Part shown: positions 7,321 through 15,170 of the stretch, piece by piece | Numbering within the stretch: the first letter of the stretch is position 1 | Layout: every line of letters starts with the position of its first letter | Assembly: GCA_003565555.1 (NCBI GenBank) | Contig: PXBH01000035.1 | Location: 1 to 57,037 of the forward strand | DNA length: 57,037 nt | Reading direction: 5' to 3' | Source of the DNA: Cryomorphaceae bacterium | GTDB lineage: Bacteria > Bacteroidota > Bacteroidia > Flavobacteriales_D > Cryomorphaceae | Notes under the pieces: model-generated | What the model saw: the letters and a program-made list of their open reading frames with translations, nothing else | Databases searched by the model: none | Told to the model about the DNA's origin: nothing | Made by a program: the position numbers and the translations under genes

Positions 7321-8649
7321 GTGGTACTACGACTGACAAGACCCTTACTCCTTCTCTTTTTCACAGGACTTTTTTTCAGGACAGAGGCGCAGCCCGATAC
7401 CTTGCTTGCGGATACCGCATTGCTGAAAAAAGTGGAGATAGAACGCCTGAAGTACAAACAACAGCCCGGTCTTGCCCTTGCCGCGTCCAAAATATTTTTT
7501 TCAGATAAGCGGTATTCAATCAGCGGGTTCGGAGAGTTTAACTTTGTGCCCTATCAAGAGGGGGTAAACCGAGATGTAGGTGATCTTGAACTGTATTACT
7601 CAGGGCTGTATCGGTTTGCTACATTCTTCGGATACAGGTTCTCCGATAAATTCATTTGGAATTCTGAATTTCAAATCGAGCTTCTGCACGACCGCGATCA
7701 GGAGGTGCACTACGAGATTGTCATCGAGGCGTTTGTCGATTATATCGCTGCTGATTATCTCAAGGCCCGCCTCGGATTTTATCCGCTCACGATCGGATAT
7801 GTCAACAACAACGATGAACCCGTGCAGTTTTATTCAGTGAACCGCGCAGAGGTGGAGCGCATCATCACGCCTTCTACATGGATAGAGTTCGGGATGATGT
7901 TCTACGGCAACATTAGCCCCTCTTTCAGCTATGCCCTCGGATTTTCCCAAGGATTGAACAGCGCTACCTATTTGGGACCCACATGGATTCGTCAGGGAAG
8001 AGAAATTCGAATAGATGTCCCCGAGCGTATTTCAGTGAATCCTCAGTTGAACTACACGGGAATCAAGAACCTGACCCTCAGTGCCTCGGGATACTTCGGT
8101 GATTCGGGGCAAGGCAATTCCGTGTTGACAGATGCCGGCGAGGAGCGGGTGGATGCCACGATTGCTTTGGGCACGGCTTACGCCAAATACGACTACAAGA
8201 ACTGGCGGTTTATTTCGGTAGGAACCTATGGCTCTTTGAGTGATACGGATAAGATATTTCAGCTCACTGAGCGCGAGCAGGGCATCGGCCAAGTGCTCGG
8301 AAGTGAGGTGTACGGCTACTTGTTTGAACTGGGGCATGACATACTGCCTTACCTGCGCCGCGGCAGCAACCCAAAGCACGATGAGCACCCCTTGTATAAC
8401 AGGGCAGAAATGAAGTTCAGTCTCTTCGGGCGTTACGAGCGATTGAATACCCACAACCGTATCGATGATGCACTTCGATTTGAAGATGTCGCGGTCAGCG
8501 ATCTGGATATTTGGACTTTCGGCGTTAATTTCAATACCCGCGAGAACATCGTGCTCAAGGCAAACTATCAGTACCGCGTAAACCGTTATTCCGGCGACCC
8601 CAATCCTTTTAAGAACATTGTGGAAGCGGGCATCGGTTTTATTTTTTGA
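7321..8649 (+). CDS. Outer-membrane porin-like beta-barrel protein
   Basis: A 442-residue protein with a signal peptide (LLLLFFTGLFFRTEAQ), a short helical linker, then alternating amphipathic strands throughout (SISGFGEFNFVPY; LRFGYRF-type hairpins; WRFISVGTYGSL) ending in the terminal-Phe strand IVEAGIGFIF. This is the layout of phosphate-selective-porin-like (O/P type) barrels. The longest frame opens at TTG 7264, but a likely promoter box at 7290 and the signal-peptide shape favour GTG 7321. The transported substrate cannot be inferred. It converges with the lipoprotein gene 8695-9648. Confidence 0.75.
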   Translation: MVLRLTRPLLLLFFTGLFFRTEAQPDTLLADTALLKKVEIERLKYKQQPGLALAASKIFFSDKRYSISGFGEFNFVPYQEGVNRDVGDLELYYSGLYRFATFFGYRFSDKFIWNSEFQIELLHDRDQEVHYEIVIEAFVDYIAADYLKARLGFYPLTIGYVNNNDEPVQFYSVNRAEVERIITPSTWIEFGMMFYGNISPSFSYALGFSQGLNSATYLGPTWIRQGREIRIDVPERISVNPQLNYTGIKNLTLSASGYFGDSGQGNSVLTDAGEERVDATIALGTAYAKYDYKNWRFISVGTYGSLSDTDKIFQLTEREQGIGQVLGSEVYGYLFELGHDILPYLRRGSNPKHDEHPLYNRAEMKFSLFGRYERLNTHNRIDDALRFEDVAVSDLDIWTFGVNFNTRENIVLKANYQYRVNRYSGDPNPFKNIVEAGIGFIF

Positions 8650-8694
8650 GAATAATCGGAATCTCTCGTCTCTGCCCGTTCGGAGCCGCTACCG

Positions 8695-9648
8695 TCAGGG
8701 CCTGAAATTGACCTGAAGAAACTTTGTACTTCCGTCGTCATTATCGGTGATCGCGGTGACCGCAATGCTGCCGTCATCGAGAAAAATCCCTTCCGCCGCT
8801 TCAATCTTGCCGAGATAAGGTCGGCCGTCTTCTTTAAAAACTCGTGCTACCGCCGGGGGCTGCTCCGGACGGTCCAAGTCGAGGATGCCGATAAAGCTGC
8901 CGCTGATCTCACCGTCTTCCACGGCGTCTTGCGTCACTTCTACCGAGGCGCAAAAAAGCAGGGTGTGCCCGTCGCTCATCACCGATGCTCCCGAGAAGGT
9001 AGCGCTGTCGCCTGCTATGTGCGGCAGGGCATACCTGTGCACCTGAAAGGTGAGGGTGTCCGGATTTCCGGAATTCAAGAAGGCCGAGAAGGCACGCTCG
9101 GGAATGCGGATCGTGCGGTTGTCTGCGCGGTTGAGCATGATTAATTCGCCGCTGCGGTAAGCTGCACCCTCCAGGTTCAGGTACGGGCTGACTTCTGCAC
9201 GCATTTTTCTGAAAAAGGCAGTATCGGCTTCTGAACGCTCAACATTTCGCCGAAGGTCGGCAAGCATGATGATATCCCTGCCGGGAGACCGACTTCCCGA
9301 GCCGAAAACGAGAATGACCGTATCTCCGCGGTATGGGAAAAGCGTCACCGCTTCGAAATCGGGTTTGATCGGCTTGGGAATACGTCCGTTTTTTACGGTT
9401 GCGGAATCCCAAAGCGCCACCTTTCCTTCAGCACGGCCGTCAGCGGAGAGGATCCAAAGGAAGGGGTCGTCGTCTCCCGCTGCGTAAAATCGGCTCCCGA
9501 GCCGGGCCATTCCGGAACCCGATGCGAAGCCCTCCACTTCTTTTTCGAAAAGAACCACCGCCGAAGGACCGTTTTCACCCTCTGAGACGCATCCGAAACA
9601 TAAATGAACGGCGGCGAGGAGAATGCACGGGTTTCTCAACTTTTTCAT
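8695..9648 (-). CDS. Lipoprotein, probable beta-propeller (DUF6929-like)
   Basis: A 317-residue lipoprotein with lipobox LCFG-C20. The mature part has repeated short strands with turns such as SGSGMARLGSRFYAAGDDDPFLWILSADG, FEAVTLFPYRGDTVILVFGSGS, YLNLEGAAYRSGELIMLNR and KIEAAEGIFLDDGSIAVTAITDNDDG, resembling SdiA-regulated/DUF6929 beta-propeller proteins. Function unknown. A near-consensus -7 box (TAATCTTG on this strand, 9657-9664) lies eight bases before the ATG, so any leader is very short. Confidence 0.7.
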   Translation of the reverse strand: MKKLRNPCILLAAVHLCFGCVSEGENGPSAVVLFEKEVEGFASGSGMARLGSRFYAAGDDDPFLWILSADGRAEGKVALWDSATVKNGRIPKPIKPDFEAVTLFPYRGDTVILVFGSGSRSPGRDIIMLADLRRNVERSEADTAFFRKMRAEVSPYLNLEGAAYRSGELIMLNRADNRTIRIPERAFSAFLNSGNPDTLTFQVHRYALPHIAGDSATFSGASVMSDGHTLLFCASVEVTQDAVEDGEISGSFIGILDLDRPEQPPAVARVFKEDGRPYLGKIEAAEGIFLDDGSIAVTAITDNDDGSTKFLQVNFRP

Positions 9649-9981
9649 CTTGCAGACAAGATTAGCATCTGTGCTTCGAAATTCCGTGAAACCAAAGTTA
9701 AGTTTATGATAAGCTCGTGTTCCGTAACTGCATTACTGCGTAGCATGTCTTTTCCCGCAAGGCGGAAAAGATGTATTCTTTTCTTGAAAGTCTTGATGTG
9801 TTCCCCTCGGCATTTTATCGGTTTTCAGGTGGCCCGGGGCAATCTGTGGAAGCGCCGCTTCGTTTGGTCTCGGCAGGTGTGGTTATTTGGGCGAACCCTC
9901 GGGTATTCCTTTTTTCGGTACGGAGGGCGGGTGATCTGATCGGAAGCTTATGGCCGCAACGGTTCGCATCAATATCCTTTC
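9649..9981. other. Intergenic stretch without a recognisable gene
   Basis: About 330 bp between divergent genes. It holds a hairpin (TCTTTTCC-C-GC, loop AAG, GCGGAAAAGA, 9749-9772) and a 72-codon open frame (9771-9989) that shows neither promoter nor family resemblance. The minus-strand promoter for 8695-9648 is at its left edge. Confidence 0.5.
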
Positions 9982-9989
9982 TAATTTAG
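9982..9989 (+). promoter_or_regulatory. Likely -7 box of the CDF exporter gene
   Basis: TAATTTAG, one base from TAnnTTTG, followed by CCCC and then GTG 9994; spacing again implies a leaderless transcript. Confidence 0.4.
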
Positions 9990-9993
9990 CCCC

Positions 9994-10872
9994 GTGGTCA
10001 ACCGCCGTCGTATAGCCGTCAGGACTGCCCTCTCCGGAGCGGTGGGCAACGGGCTGCTCGCCCTCATCAAAGGTGCCGTAGGTATCGCGGGCAACAGTTC
10101 TGCATTGATCGCAGATGCCGTGGAATCTTTCGGGGATATGCTCTCCTCGCTCATCACGGTATTCGGCCTGCGATACGCCACCCTGCCTCCGGATGACAAC
10201 CATCCCTACGGGCACGGAAAGGCCGAGCCGCTCATCACCTTTGTCACCGTGGCCGTGCTCGCCGTATCGGCGGCCGCTATCACTTGGCACAGCATTACCA
10301 ATCTCTTCATACCCAGAGAAGCGCCGGAAGCGTATACCTTGTACATCCTCGGGGGCATTATCGTGATCAAGGAAGGGCTCTTCCGTTATGTGCGCAGGCG
10401 AAATCAAGATGTGAAGAGCACCGCTCTCGAAGCCGATGCGTGGCACCACCGCAGCGATGCCCTGACCTCAGCGGCGGGCTTTGTCGGTATTGCGGCTGCC
10501 GTTTATCTGGGTGAGGGCTTTGAGCACGCCGACGATTGGGCCGCACTTTTTGCCTGCGGCATCATCCTCTACAATGCCTACCGAATTTTTCGTCCGGCAC
10601 TCGGTGAGGTGATGGATGAGCATAAGTACCCCGAACTGGAGGCGGAAGTGAGGCGCCTTTCGGAAAATACAGCGGGCGTGACGGGTACCGAAAAGTGCTA
10701 CGTACGCAAGACGGGCTTCCACTTTCTGGTAGACCTTCACCTCCGCGTGAACGGAGAAATCACCGTAAGGGCAGGGCACGAAATCGCACATGCCGTCAAA
10801 GACCGCGTCCGCCGAAACCTCCCTGAGGTGGCCGATGTCCACATCCACGTAGAGCCGGAACAGGCCCGCTGA
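9994..10872 (+). CDS. Cation diffusion facilitator (CDF) metal exporter
   Basis: A 292-residue inner-membrane transporter. The first helices carry the family motif NSSALIADAVESFGDMLSS and the fifth helix AWHHRSDALTSAAGF, giving the paired HxxxD/DxxxD transport-site residues. NHPYGHGKAEPL is the classic loop after helix 2. The C-terminal 80 residues form the cytoplasmic metal-binding domain (DLHLRVNGEITVRAGHEIAHAVKD, ending VADVHIHVEP). These proteins export Zn2+, Fe2+ or other divalent cations by proton exchange; the metal cannot be decided here. The start codon is GTG and the gene is monocistronic. Confidence 0.92.
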   Translation: MVNRRRIAVRTALSGAVGNGLLALIKGAVGIAGNSSALIADAVESFGDMLSSLITVFGLRYATLPPDDNHPYGHGKAEPLITFVTVAVLAVSAAAITWHSITNLFIPREAPEAYTLYILGGIIVIKEGLFRYVRRRNQDVKSTALEADAWHHRSDALTSAAGFVGIAAAVYLGEGFEHADDWAALFACGIILYNAYRIFRPALGEVMDEHKYPELEAEVRRLSENTAGVTGTEKCYVRKTGFHFLVDLHLRVNGEITVRAGHEIAHAVKDRVRRNLPEVADVHIHVEPEQAR

Positions 10873-10951
10873 TTTCCGACCCACACCATTTTTTCCGCTT
10901 TCCGCGGCGACTCGAAGTAGGTCTCCTTCTGTGCCGTATTTTATGGTGATC

Positions 10952-10985
10952 TGAATAATATTTAATTTAAATTGAATAATATTTA
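10952..10985 (+). promoter_or_regulatory. Candidate operator: direct repeats upstream of DUF2089 operon
   Basis: TGAATAATATTTA occurs at 10952-10964 and again at 10973-10985, exactly 21 bp (two helical turns) apart, just upstream of a perfect -7 box at 11005. A dimeric or cooperatively binding regulator, perhaps the DUF2089 protein itself, could act here. Confidence 0.45.
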
Positions 10986-11004
10986 GTTTTTAATTGAAAA
11001 ATCA

Positions 11005-11012
11005 TATTTTTG
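11005..11012 (+). promoter_or_regulatory. -7 promoter box of DUF2089 operon
   Basis: TATTTTTG matches TAnnTTTG exactly, 17 bases before ATG 11030. It excludes the longer frame opening at 10994 as the start. Confidence 0.6.
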
Positions 11013-11029
11013 CTCAAAATAATTTCCTC

Positions 11030-11320
11030 ATGAAGCAACTTCCCGTACACTGTCCGAGCTGCAGCACACCGCTTCAGGTGCAGCGACTTACCTGTCCGGC
11101 CTGTGAGACCATCGTCGAGGGCAGGTTTGACTTAGATGTATTCAGTTACCTCCGGCCCGATGAGCAGGCTTTCGTGCTCACTTTCGTGAAAAACAGCGGG
11201 AGCCTCAAGCAGATGGCCGCCGAAATGAAGCTGAGTTACCCCTCGGTGCGCAACGTGCTTGATGCTGTAATCAGCAGAATGGCTGAGATCGAAGTTGCAT
11301 TATCATCTGACAAATCTTAA
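11030..11320 (+). CDS. DUF2089 family zinc-ribbon/HTH protein
   Basis: A 96-residue protein. Residues 5-30 form a zinc ribbon (HCPSCSTPLQVQRLTCPAC, two CxxC pairs). The rest is a helix-turn-helix similar to sigma-factor region 4 (FVLTFVKNSGSLKQMAAEMKLSYPSVRNVLDAV), as in DUF2089 proteins thought to be transcription regulators. It is the first gene of a tight three-gene operon (4 and 10 bases to the following genes). The direct repeats in its promoter make autoregulation plausible. Confidence 0.82.
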   Translation: MKQLPVHCPSCSTPLQVQRLTCPACETIVEGRFDLDVFSYLRPDEQAFVLTFVKNSGSLKQMAAEMKLSYPSVRNVLDAVISRMAEIEVALSSDKS

Positions 11321-11324
11321 ACCC

Positions 11325-11909
11325 ATGAAGAAACTGCTCTTAACTCCTTTTGAGCGCTACGCCGGTGCAGAAGCACTTACGGCAGGCGTGGTGTTTGCCT
11401 TGCTCGCCGTGCTCGGCGCGGTGCAGTTCAACACCCGTTTCGACGGGGTGCTCGATGCCCATTTTGCCTCGGACAAGGTTTCTCTCACCGTCGCGCTGAC
11501 TGATCAGGTGATCAATATTGTCTCCGCTTTCGTGGTGTTTTACATCCTGGCGTACGCTTTGGGCGCAAGAGGTATACGGGCGGTAGATATGCTGGGTACG
11601 CTCATGGCTGCCCGGGCGCCTTATGTACTTATGCCGCTCTTCAACATCAATGACCACATGAGCAGGCACAATGAGGCCATCGTCGACGGAATAGCGGCCG
11701 ATCCCCTCAATCCCGACCTCTCACCGCTGCTGCCCCTCATCCCCGCCATCATTCTTTCCCTCGTGCTCGTAGTGTGGCTGATTGCGCTGATGTTCAATGC
11801 CTGGAAGGTGTGCACAAACTTCAGCAAGGGAAGGCTCATCGGCGGGTTTACAGGCGCACTCATTGTAGCGGAGCTCCTTTCGGCCTTGTTCTTATCACTC
11901 ATCCGTTAA
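11325..11909 (+). CDS. Yip1-like integral membrane protein
   Basis: A 194-residue polytopic membrane protein with about five hydrophobic segments (near residues 19-38, 60-80, 89-106, 134-157 and 170-193). The overall shape (MKKLLLTPFERYAGAEALTAG..., MLGTLMAARAPYVL) resembles Yip1-domain proteins found beside DUF2089 genes and hydrolases. The ATG at 11325 lies four bases after the upstream stop. Role unknown; it may be the membrane partner of a DUF2089-linked envelope or stress function. Confidence 0.6.
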   Translation: MKKLLLTPFERYAGAEALTAGVVFALLAVLGAVQFNTRFDGVLDAHFASDKVSLTVALTDQVINIVSAFVVFYILAYALGARGIRAVDMLGTLMAARAPYVLMPLFNINDHMSRHNEAIVDGIAADPLNPDLSPLLPLIPAIILSLVLVVWLIALMFNAWKVCTNFSKGRLIGGFTGALIVAELLSALFLSLIR

Positions 11910-11919
11910 TTCTTTTGAA

Positions 11920-13323
11920 ATGAACACTTTATTGAAATTCCTGATTGCCGCAACTGTGCTTATGGCCCTGAGCTTTACGCTGCCTGCGCAAAACATCGCC
12001 GGTGCGTGGGCGGGAAAGCTCGACGTGCACGGAACCAAAATCAACTTTGCAATTCACTTCACCGAAGAATCCGAAGGTTGGAGCGCGGCATTTGACAGCC
12101 CGGATCAGGGCGTGTTCGGCCATCCGTTCGGTTCGGCGGAAGTGGAGGGTGATAGGTTCATCTGCCGCGCTCCCGATGCCGGTATCGTCGTGGAAGGACG
12201 CTGTACGGGCGATGAAATCAAAGGGGAATTCATGCAGGGAGGCCTTCGAATTCCGCTGAATCTCCGAAGGTCGGATACCGCGTCCGCCGGTTTGCAACGT
12301 CCGCAAAATCCGCAGCCTCCCTTCCCTTACAGCACGGAGGAGGTGGAGATTCCGGGGCCTGTTTCGGGGGTAACCCTCGCCGGAACTTTGACGGTTCCCA
12401 ATGCCGAGGCGCGGGGATCGGGAGGGAAGGGGCCGTTTCCCGCCGCAATTCTTGTTTCGGGATCGGGCCCGCAAGACCGCGATTGCACGGTCATGGGGCA
12501 CAAGCCTTTCCTTGTTTTGGCAGATTGCCTCACGAGGGCGGGCATTGCCGTGCTTCGGTATGACGACCGCGGTACCGCAGGGTCTGCCGGCGATTTCTCC
12601 GCTGCCGTTACTTCAGATTTTGCCGATGATGCGGAGGCCGTGTGGGCCTTCTTGCGGGAACATTCCGCCACCGACCCGGACCGCACTGGAGTGATCGGGC
12701 TCAGTGAGGGCGGCATCGTGGGGCCCATGCTTTCGGCGCGCCGGCCCGAGGTGGCATTTACTGTCATGCTCGCCGGCCCGGCTGTGAGGGGCAGTGCTCT
12801 GCTGCCCGAACAAAACGAGGCCATCGGGAGGGCATCCGGATTGGCTGAGGAGCAACTGCGCGCAGCCCGCCGCCTCAACGAGCTGATCTACGACTACGCG
12901 GAAAATGCCGAAAATGCGGAGGCCGTGCGGGCGGGTGCCGCTGCCTTTGCCGATGAGCATGCCGCGCTTTATGCAGACGGCAGCGCGGATCAGCTCAAGG
13001 CACTCATCTTGGAGGCGGCTACGCCTTGGGTTCACGCCTTTTTGCGCCATGACCCTCAGCCCGACCTTGCCTCAGTCAACGGCCCGGTGCTGGCGCTCTA
13101 CGGCGGAAAAGACCTGCAGATACTTTCCGGTCAGAATGCCCCCGCGGCTGAGGCCGCTTTGGCGAAAAGCGGACAAAAATTTACCGTGAAGGTCTTCCCC
13201 GATTGCAACCACCTTTTTCAAACAGCCGAAACGGGTGCACCCGCTGAATACAGCCGAATAGAGGAAACCATGTCGCCCGAAGTGATGGCAGAGATCAGAG
13301 ACTTTATCTTTTCTCTGCGCTGA
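11920..13323 (+). CDS. Exported alpha/beta hydrolase (serine aminopeptidase-like)
   Basis: A 467-residue protein with a signal peptide ending LPAQ. An N-terminal beta domain (about residues 25-118, NIAGAWAGKLDVHGTKINFAIHF...) is typical of exported Bacteroidota hydrolases. The alpha/beta-hydrolase domain carries oxyanion segment VSGSGPQDRD (180-188), nucleophile S262 in GLSEGG, acid D398 in GGKDLQ and H431 in DCNHLFQ. Peptidase or esterase activity in the periplasm is likely; the substrate is unknown. It starts 10 bases after the Yip1-like gene, so it is the third gene of the DUF2089 operon. Confidence 0.85.
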   Translation: MNTLLKFLIAATVLMALSFTLPAQNIAGAWAGKLDVHGTKINFAIHFTEESEGWSAAFDSPDQGVFGHPFGSAEVEGDRFICRAPDAGIVVEGRCTGDEIKGEFMQGGLRIPLNLRRSDTASAGLQRPQNPQPPFPYSTEEVEIPGPVSGVTLAGTLTVPNAEARGSGGKGPFPAAILVSGSGPQDRDCTVMGHKPFLVLADCLTRAGIAVLRYDDRGTAGSAGDFSAAVTSDFADDAEAVWAFLREHSATDPDRTGVIGLSEGGIVGPMLSARRPEVAFTVMLAGPAVRGSALLPEQNEAIGRASGLAEEQLRAARRLNELIYDYAENAENAEAVRAGAAAFADEHAALYADGSADQLKALILEAATPWVHAFLRHDPQPDLASVNGPVLALYGGKDLQILSGQNAPAAEAALAKSGQKFTVKVFPDCNHLFQTAETGAPAEYSRIEETMSPEVMAEIRDFIFSLR

Positions 13324-14091
13324 TTATCGCGCTGTATAGCCTCCGTCCATCACCAGTTCCTGCCCGGTCATAAAGGCGGCTTCCTCCGAGCACATCCATG
13401 CCACTGCTGAGGCAATCTCTTCCGTACGGCCCATTCGACCTACAGGCTGCATATTTTTCATCGCTTCAAATCCCTCTGATGTACCGCCCGAGAAACGGTC
13501 GATCATCGAGGTGTACACAACGCCCGGACAAATGCAATTCACCCGGATGTTCTGCGCTGCATAATCCAATGCCGCAGATTTTGACAAACCGATCAATCCG
13601 TGCTTGCTCGCGCTGTAGGCCGGAATGCCTTCGAATCCCACTTTGCCGGCAGTGGAAGAGCAGTTCACAATCACCCCGCCGCCGTTGCGCAGCATCGCGG
13701 CGAGCTCATACTTCATACAGTAAAATACGCCGTTCAGGTTGATGTCGATCACACGTTTCCAATTTTCAAAACTGCAATCGGCGGTCGGGGCCTGTTCGCC
13801 TTCTATCCCCGCATTGTTGAATGCAAAGTCCAGCCGCTTAAATTGACTGACGGTGAAATCGATCAGCCGCTTTACTGCTTCGGGATCGGAAACATCACAG
13901 GAGAAAAAAGCCCCCCGTGCGCCCGTGGCCTCGATTTCCGATACCACGAGGCGGCCCTCTGATTCGGCTACGTCAGATACCACCACATCCGCCCCTCTCC
14001 GGGCAAATTCGATCGCTGTAGTTTTGCCGATGCCTTTTGCACCGCCGGTGACCAGCGCAATTTTTCCGTTCAAAAATTTTTCCTTTCCCAT
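13324..14091 (-). CDS. Short-chain dehydrogenase/reductase (SDR)
   Basis: A 255-residue classical SDR: cofactor motif TGGAKGIG (15-22), NNAG (92-95), catalytic S145/S146 region, Y159-xxx-K163 (YSASK) and CPG motif. D40 after the second strand favours NAD(H). It resembles glucose 1-dehydrogenase or 2,5-dichloro-2,5-cyclohexadiene-diol dehydrogenase-like SDRs, so the substrate is uncertain. The gene abuts the upstream hydrolase gene tail to tail with no spacer. Its promoter contains an inverted repeat that could be an operator. Confidence 0.9.
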   Translation of the reverse strand: MGKEKFLNGKIALVTGGAKGIGKTTAIEFARRGADVVVSDVAESEGRLVVSEIEATGARGAFFSCDVSDPEAVKRLIDFTVSQFKRLDFAFNNAGIEGEQAPTADCSFENWKRVIDINLNGVFYCMKYELAAMLRNGGGVIVNCSSTAGKVGFEGIPAYSASKHGLIGLSKSAALDYAAQNIRVNCICPGVVYTSMIDRFSGGTSEGFEAMKNMQPVGRMGRTEEIASAVAWMCSEEAAFMTGQELVMDGGYTAR

Positions 14092-14105
14092 GGCTTGTGT
14101 GTTTT

Positions 14106-14135
14106 TTAGGTTTGAGTTTAGGTTGCCTAAATCTA
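14106..14135 (-). promoter_or_regulatory. Promoter and candidate operator of the SDR gene
   Basis: The dyad TTTAGG-TTG-CCTAAA (14117-14131) overlaps a near-consensus -7 box (TAGATTTA on the minus strand, 14128-14135). An extra direct half-site TTTAGG sits at 14106-14111. This is the arrangement of a repressor site, but the regulator is not known. Confidence 0.35.
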
Positions 14136-14176
14136 TGCAGGCGGTTCAAAAGGGAGACTGATCTTTGTCAAGATTA

Positions 14177-14224
14177 AAACTGATATTGATCAGTTTCAAG
14201 TTTTTTAACGGACCTTTCGGGGTC
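14177..14224 (-). terminator. Hairpins after the blh gene
   Basis: Two adjacent stem-loops, CGGACC/GGTCCG (14208-14224) and AAACTGAT/ATCAGTTT (14177-14196), lie between blh and the SDR gene. The second ends in TTTTAATC on the minus strand, a weak T-tract. Probable terminator of the crtY-blh operon. Confidence 0.4.
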
Positions 14225-14288
14225 CGTACTCCGGCAGCGGGCCGGCCGGTGTAGCCCTGCGTTCTGAGAAATCCCTTTCGGGAAAAGT

Positions 14289-15170
14289 TCAGTCCATGAC
14301 CGCTTTCCGATCTGCGGCGCGGTACAGCCTGTGCATCACCACGACATGCGGCAGGGTGATGAGGGAGAGTAGGATAAATGCTTCTCCGATCACTACCCCC
14401 CGGAAGTACAGGAAGGCGGCAAAGCCCGACACCGCGGCAATTCCGAAGGGGAGGAGCGCCTTGAAAAAATCGCTGCTTGTACCCCCCGAAGATGCTTTGT
14501 AGCTGTGCAATTGGTGCTGCAAAGACTGGAGGGCATGCCAAAGGCAAAATACCGTAATGAAGCCGAAAAGCAGCGGGGTGGCCAAATACCAAAGCGTGAC
14601 CAAAGCAAATTGGAGCAGGTACCGCGCCCGTTCGCTTCGCTCATAGCGAAACAAAGCGGCGATGTAGGCGCCTCCGATGATTGCTGCCGCCGCCCACTTC
14701 ACCGCTGTGGGCAATACGATGCCCGAGTCGTCATCGAGGCGCAGCATATCGGCAAAAATCGAAGTGGCTTCCTGAAAATGCAAAAGCACCGGAAATACGG
14801 TGATCCAAAGCCCCCAAAGAAGCGAGGGGATATGGCGCACGGTGTTGTTTTCAAAATTGCTTTGCCCGAAATGGTGGAAGCTTACAGCAAAAAACACCAC
14901 GAGCGCAGCCGCCGGCGAGAGCAGCCAAAGGCCCAAATACAGGCCCATTACACCCAAGTACGCGGCAGTGAATACCGCCAGACCGGAGGAGGTGGTGTTT
15001 TTGCGGTAGAGGTAATCATTGGCGCCGTGGGGAATACCTATGGTGCACAGCATGATGCCCGCCGCCACGGCCTGCGCACTTTCTCCGGGTGTGAGAAAAA
15101 GGAAGAGTGCGATCATTAGAACCTGAACTAGAATCTGAAAGGAAAACAGGGGAGAACGCACATACTTCAT
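14289..15170 (-). CDS. blh: Brp/Blh-family beta-carotene 15,15'-dioxygenase
   Basis: A 293-residue membrane enzyme that cleaves beta-carotene into two retinal molecules. Conserved histidines are visible: IPHGANDYL (H48), FHHFGQSNF (H99, H100), WHALQSLQHQL (H212, H219) and LPHVVVMH (H274, H280); these belong to the iron-binding His set of the family. Several hydrophobic helices cover the chain. It overlaps crtY by 4 bases (ATGA), so lycopene cyclase and the dioxygenase are translationally coupled. Retinal would normally serve a rhodopsin, which is not found in this window. Confidence 0.92.
   Translation of the reverse strand: MKYVRSPLFSFQILVQVLMIALFLFLTPGESAQAVAAGIMLCTIGIPHGANDYLYRKNTTSSGLAVFTAAYLGVMGLYLGLWLLSPAAALVVFFAVSFHHFGQSNFENNTVRHIPSLLWGLWITVFPVLLHFQEATSIFADMLRLDDDSGIVLPTAVKWAAAAIIGGAYIAALFRYERSERARYLLQFALVTLWYLATPLLFGFITVFCLWHALQSLQHQLHSYKASSGGTSSDFFKALLPFGIAAVSGFAAFLYFRGVVIGEAFILLSLITLPHVVVMHRLYRAADRKAVMD

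Noticed and set aside
9771-9989. A 72-codon plus-strand frame before the CDF exporter
   Set aside because: No promoter, no recognisable protein pattern, and it ends at the exporter's own promoter; judged chance.
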